From positions 1 to 6,669 of the forward strand of contig DASXXM010000469.1 in the NCBI GenBank assembly GCA_036503065.1: a stretch of 6,669 bases of DNA. Direction: 5' to 3'. The notes beneath the pieces were generated by a model. It saw nothing but the letters and a program-made list of their open reading frames with translations. It did not search any database and was not told the DNA's origin. Source of the DNA: DATEPR01 sp036503065. Its GTDB lineage: Bacteria; Actinomycetota; Actinomycetes; Mycobacteriales; Pseudonocardiaceae. A program made the translations under genes and the position numbers. Position 1 is the stretch's first letter. Every line of letters begins with the position of its first letter. This document shows positions 4,981 through 6,669 of the stretch, piece by piece.

Positions 4981-5541
4981 ATGGGCAGCTCGCACAATCC
5001 GGATGACTATCTCTTACCGACCGAGCGGCGGGTCATCCGCGTCCGTCGACACTGGGCGGTCGTGGCGTGGGACGCCTTCGAGGCGGCCGCCCTGCTCACG
5101 GTCGCGATCCTGGTGTCCACTTTGCTGTCCGCAGGCGCCTGGCTGTTCCAGAACATCCTGTGGTACGCGGGTCTGCTGGTCCTGGCCCGCTTCGCCTACA
5201 CGCTGTACGCGTGGTGGGACGAGCAGTTGGTGGTGACCGACAAGCGTTTCATCCTGATCACCGGCGTGTTCACCACCCGTGTCGCGATGATGCCGCTGAG
5301 CAAGGTCACCGACCTCACCTACGAGCGCACCGTGCCGGGCCGCGTCTTCGGCTACGGCACCGTCGTGGTGGAGTCGGCCGGCCAGATCCACGCGTTCAAC
5401 CGGATCGACCATCTGCCACAGCCGGAGCAGATCTACGACGCCATCTCCGAACTCGTCTTCGGCGACAAGCAGGCCCAGTCCGAACGCTTCGCCATGCTCA
5501 GGACCAAGAGTGCCACGCGTGGGATGAAGCTCGCCCCCTGA
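4981..5541 (+). CDS. Membrane-anchored bacterial PH-domain protein (186 aa)
   Basis: A bPH_2-type (PF03703, YdbS/YvcC-like) membrane protein. A short polar N-terminus (residues 1-28) contains L-L-P-T-E-R-R-V-I-R-V-R-R-H-W, the usual entry sequence of this family. Two hydrophobic segments follow at about 29-54 and 59-79. The PH domain spans about 80-162: D-E-Q-L-V-V-T-D-K-R-F-I-L-I-T-G (80-95), M-P-L-S-K-V-T-D-L (104-112) and F-G-Y-G-T-V-V-V-E-S-A-G-Q (123-135) are the family's strand signatures. A charged C-terminal tail of about 25 residues ends the protein. The domain is cytoplasmic by the positive-inside rule. Molecular function is unknown for the family. The start follows the alignment, although no ribosome binding site is visible. 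It appears to be a monocistronic chromosomal gene, unrelated to the polyketide-type genes. Confidence 0.9.
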   Translation: MGSSHNPDDYLLPTERRVIRVRRHWAVVAWDAFEAAALLTVAILVSTLLSAGAWLFQNILWYAGLLVLARFAYTLYAWWDEQLVVTDKRFILITGVFTTRVAMMPLSKVTDLTYERTVPGRVFGYGTVVVESAGQIHAFNRIDHLPQPEQIYDAISELVFGDKQAQSERFAMLRTKSATRGMKLAP

Positions 5542-5669
5542 CAGGATTCGCCCGACACCAACGGCATTGGGCCGGCTGGCCGCGTTTAGGTTCGCCGCGT
5601 CCTGGTGACTCCTTGGATAGATCGTGGCGGCCCAACGGTAAGCGCTGCGACGAAAGGAGTTGTCGGACC
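5542..5669 (+). promoter_or_regulatory. Intergenic region upstream of the small membrane peptide gene
   Basis: A 128-bp non-coding spacer. The only structure seen near the PH-domain gene end is a short GGCC-GGCT-GGCC hairpin at about 5570-5581, too weak to call a terminator. The region becomes less GC-rich near GTTTAGGTT and TTGGATAGATC (5584-5623), where a promoter for the next gene is likely, but no consensus pair is clear. An AAAGGAG ribosome binding site lies at 5653-5659. Confidence 0.35.
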
Positions 5670-5828
5670 GTGATAGTCCTTGGTGTCATCCTGCTCGTCA
5701 TCGGCTTCATAGTCGGTATTCCCGTGCTGTACACCATCGGAATCGTGCTCGCGATCGCCGGCGCCGCGCTGGCCGTGCTGGGCAGCACCGGCCGCAGGCG
5801 GATCGGCGGCCGGGCGCACTGGTACTAA
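5670..5828 (+). CDS. DUF6131-like small membrane protein (52 aa)
   Basis: A 52-codon gene starting at GTG (5670-5672), ten bases after AAAGGAG (5653-5659), and ending at TAA (5826-5828). The product starts VIVLGVILLVIGFIVGIPVL and is almost wholly hydrophobic from residue 2 to 39, probably two short membrane helices joined at the G-I-P-V-L-Y-T-I-G turn (16-25). A basic, cytosol-facing tail follows, R-R-R-I-G-G-R, ending H-W-Y. This is the layout of the small actinobacterial DUF6131 family, whose function is not known. The nonpolar codons, clear ribosome binding site and exact length make it a real gene despite its size. It is easily missed because the frame is open far upstream into the PH-domain gene. 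It is probably transcribed alone, with the hairpin at 5866-5905 downstream. Confidence 0.8.
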   Translation: MIVLGVILLVIGFIVGIPVLYTIGIVLAIAGAALAVLGSTGRRRIGGRAHWY

Positions 5829-5865
5829 AATTGACTGACTACAAAGGACAGTAAGATCATCGGCA

Positions 5866-5905
5866 GAGCAGGGTGTTCGATCCCGGCGGATCGGACATCC
5901 TGCTC
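5866..5905 (+). terminator. 18-bp stem / 4-nt loop hairpin, probable terminator or leader hairpin
   Basis: Bases 5866-5883 pair with 5888-5905 around a CGGC loop. Sixteen of 18 pairs are Watson-Crick. The other two (5873 with 5898, 5877 with 5894) are G-U pairs in plus-strand RNA but A-C mismatches in the opposite transcript, so the structure suits a plus-strand RNA. No T run follows, which is common for actinomycete terminators. It lies 37 bp after the DUF6131-like stop and 81 bp before the next start. The position fits a terminator of the small gene. Because a TTGACT/TAAGAT promoter-like pair lies just before it (5831-5857), it could also sit in the leader of the downstream gene. Confidence 0.6.
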
Positions 5906-5986
5906 GCTGTGGTGGGCCACCCCGGTGCGCCGTGAGCAGTGTCACCTGCCAAGCTTGGACCAAGGAAATTACGGCAAGGTGGACGC

Positions 5987-6669
5987 ATGGGATCGCAGCG
6001 GTCGGCGGCGGCCAGGGACGCGGAGTTGCGCAGGGCTCGGGAGTACGAGGCCCGTGCCCGCGCGGGCGGCGACCTACCCACCCGTACCTTCGACAGGTAC
6101 GCCACCCAGGCTCCCACCACCAGATATCCCGCCAGACCCCTCCAGCAACCACCCCGCCAGCCACCACCCCGCAGGCCACCCCAGCCACCGCCCCGCCGAT
6201 TCCCCGGGTCCGACGAGCCGACCGTCGAAATGGCCGCTTTGACCGATTTGGTGAACCGGCCGACCGACTTCGACCCGGACTACGACTCATCGGACTACGA
6301 CGATCGTCACGACTACGACGACCGTCGTACCGGCCGCGGCCGTCGGCAGCACCACCGGCTTGCCAGGCCGGTGCGGCGGGCGTTTCTGCTGGCCCTGGCC
6401 CTGTGCCTGGTCATCGCCGGCATTTCCGTCGTCGGCTACCTGACCGCACCCGGCACCGACACCACCGCCGCCCGCGTCGCCGAGTGGGCCCGTGACCACG
6501 GCATGGGTGACCTGGTCACCTTCCTCGAACAGCAGCAGTACCAGCAGAACCAGCCCAAGGTCGGCGGCGCGCCCGCCGGTGGCATCCCGGTGGCCGGCGG
6601 GGCCGTGTCGGGTGGCGGCAAGGCGAAGGGTGGGCTGCCCGCGCCCGCCGCGCTGCCACCGCTGGCCGG
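5987..6669 (+). CDS. Probable phosphodiester glycosidase family protein, N-terminal membrane-anchor region (partial, no stop in window)
   Basis: An open frame from ATG 5987 to the window end, 227 codons without a stop. The ATG has AAGGTGG at 5976-5982, four bases upstream. Residues 1-72 are polar: a charged coiled helix (A-R-D-A-E-L-R-R-A-R-E-Y-E-A-R-A-R, 9-25) and a Pro/Arg/Gln-rich tract (51-71). Residues 92-113 are an Asp/Tyr-rich acidic tract. A transmembrane helix follows at about 131-151 after a basic stretch, making a type II anchor with the C-terminus outside. The juxtamembrane part, Y-L-T-A-P-G-T-D-T-T-A-A-R-V-A-E-W-A-R-D then H-G-M-G-D-L-V-T (151-178), followed by a K-V-G-G-A-P low-complexity linker, resembles the N-terminal region of actinobacterial phosphodiester glycosidase (NAGPA/DUF2233) proteins. 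The catalytic domain lies beyond the window, so the assignment rests on the anchor region only. Confidence 0.6.
   Translation, partial: MGSQRSAAARDAELRRAREYEARARAGGDLPTRTFDRYATQAPTTRYPARPLQQPPRQPPPRRPPQPPPRRFPGSDEPTVEMAALTDLVNRPTDFDPDYDSSDYDDRHDYDDRRTGRGRRQHHRLARPVRRAFLLALALCLVIAGISVVGYLTAPGTDTTAARVAEWARDHGMGDLVTFLEQQQYQQNQPKVGGAPAGGIPVAGGAVSGGGKAKGGLPAPAALPPLA

Noticed and set aside
5872..5884. tRNA-like T-arm sequence (GGTGTTCGATCCC)
   Set aside because: It resembles a B-box, but no acceptor stem, anticodon arm or D-arm can be built around it; it is explained by the 18-bp hairpin.
5586..6290. Minus-strand open frame of 234 codons across the small gene, hairpin and last gene
   Set aside because: Low-complexity Gly/Val/Arg composition, antisense to a better-supported plus gene with a ribosome binding site, and it runs through the hairpin.
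1..6669. CRISPR array, insertion sequence, att site or rRNA
   Set aside because: No regularly spaced direct repeats, transposase-like coding sequence, terminal inverted repeats or rRNA signatures were seen.

Overview
The window is very GC-rich, with strong G/C bias at third codon positions, AAGGAG/GGAGG-type ribosome binding sites, GTG as well as ATG starts, and gene families common in Actinomycetota. A Pseudonocardiales- or Streptomyces-like actinomycete fits best. The genus is inference only. Ten protein genes are visible. The first (a luciferase-like flavin oxidoreductase) and the last (a probable phosphodiester glycosidase family protein) run off the window edges.

Region 1 (1-2896, minus strand) is a tight five-gene run, in transcription order: cupin (2896-2411), metal-dependent amidohydrolase (2379-1375), short-chain dehydrogenase/reductase (1378-617, ATGA overlap with the hydrolase), SchA/CurD-like protein (591-202) and LLM-class flavin oxidoreductase (190 to beyond base 1). 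Short gaps and coupled start/stop signals indicate one operon. Region 2 (2897-3114) is a 218-bp divergent intergenic region that must hold the promoters for both directions; it carries short inverted repeats. Region 3 (3115-4477, plus strand) has a SnoaL-like cyclase followed 22 bp later by a beta-hydroxyacid dehydrogenase family NAD(P)-dependent oxidoreductase.

SchA/CurD-like proteins are hallmark accessory genes of type II (aromatic) polyketide and spore-pigment clusters. Together with a SnoaL-fold protein, a cupin, an SDR, an amidohydrolase and a flavin oxidoreductase, they suggest that 1-4477 is the tailoring flank of an aromatic polyketide cluster. No ketosynthase, chain-length factor or ACP lies in this window, so that is inference. 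The core genes would be expected to the left of base 1.

Region 4 (4466-6669) looks like the chromosomal flank. It holds a RidA-family deaminase on the minus strand that overlaps the oxidoreductase tail to tail by 12 bp, then plus-strand genes for a membrane PH-domain protein, a 52-residue DUF6131-type membrane peptide, and the N-terminal part of a membrane-anchored protein resembling actinobacterial phosphodiester glycosidases. Two non-coding structures stand out here: a 30-bp concentric interrupted palindrome touching the ridA-like start codon (4868-4897), and an 18-bp-stem hairpin with a 4-nt loop (5866-5905). The latter's two imperfect pairs are both G-U only in the plus-strand RNA.

The most unusual protein features are in the amidohydrolase: an Asn where the family has a catalytic His, and a tandem Gly-Pro-Arg repeat insertion. 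The oxidoreductase also has an altered substrate-binding motif. There is no sign of CRISPR, transposons, rRNA or tRNA.
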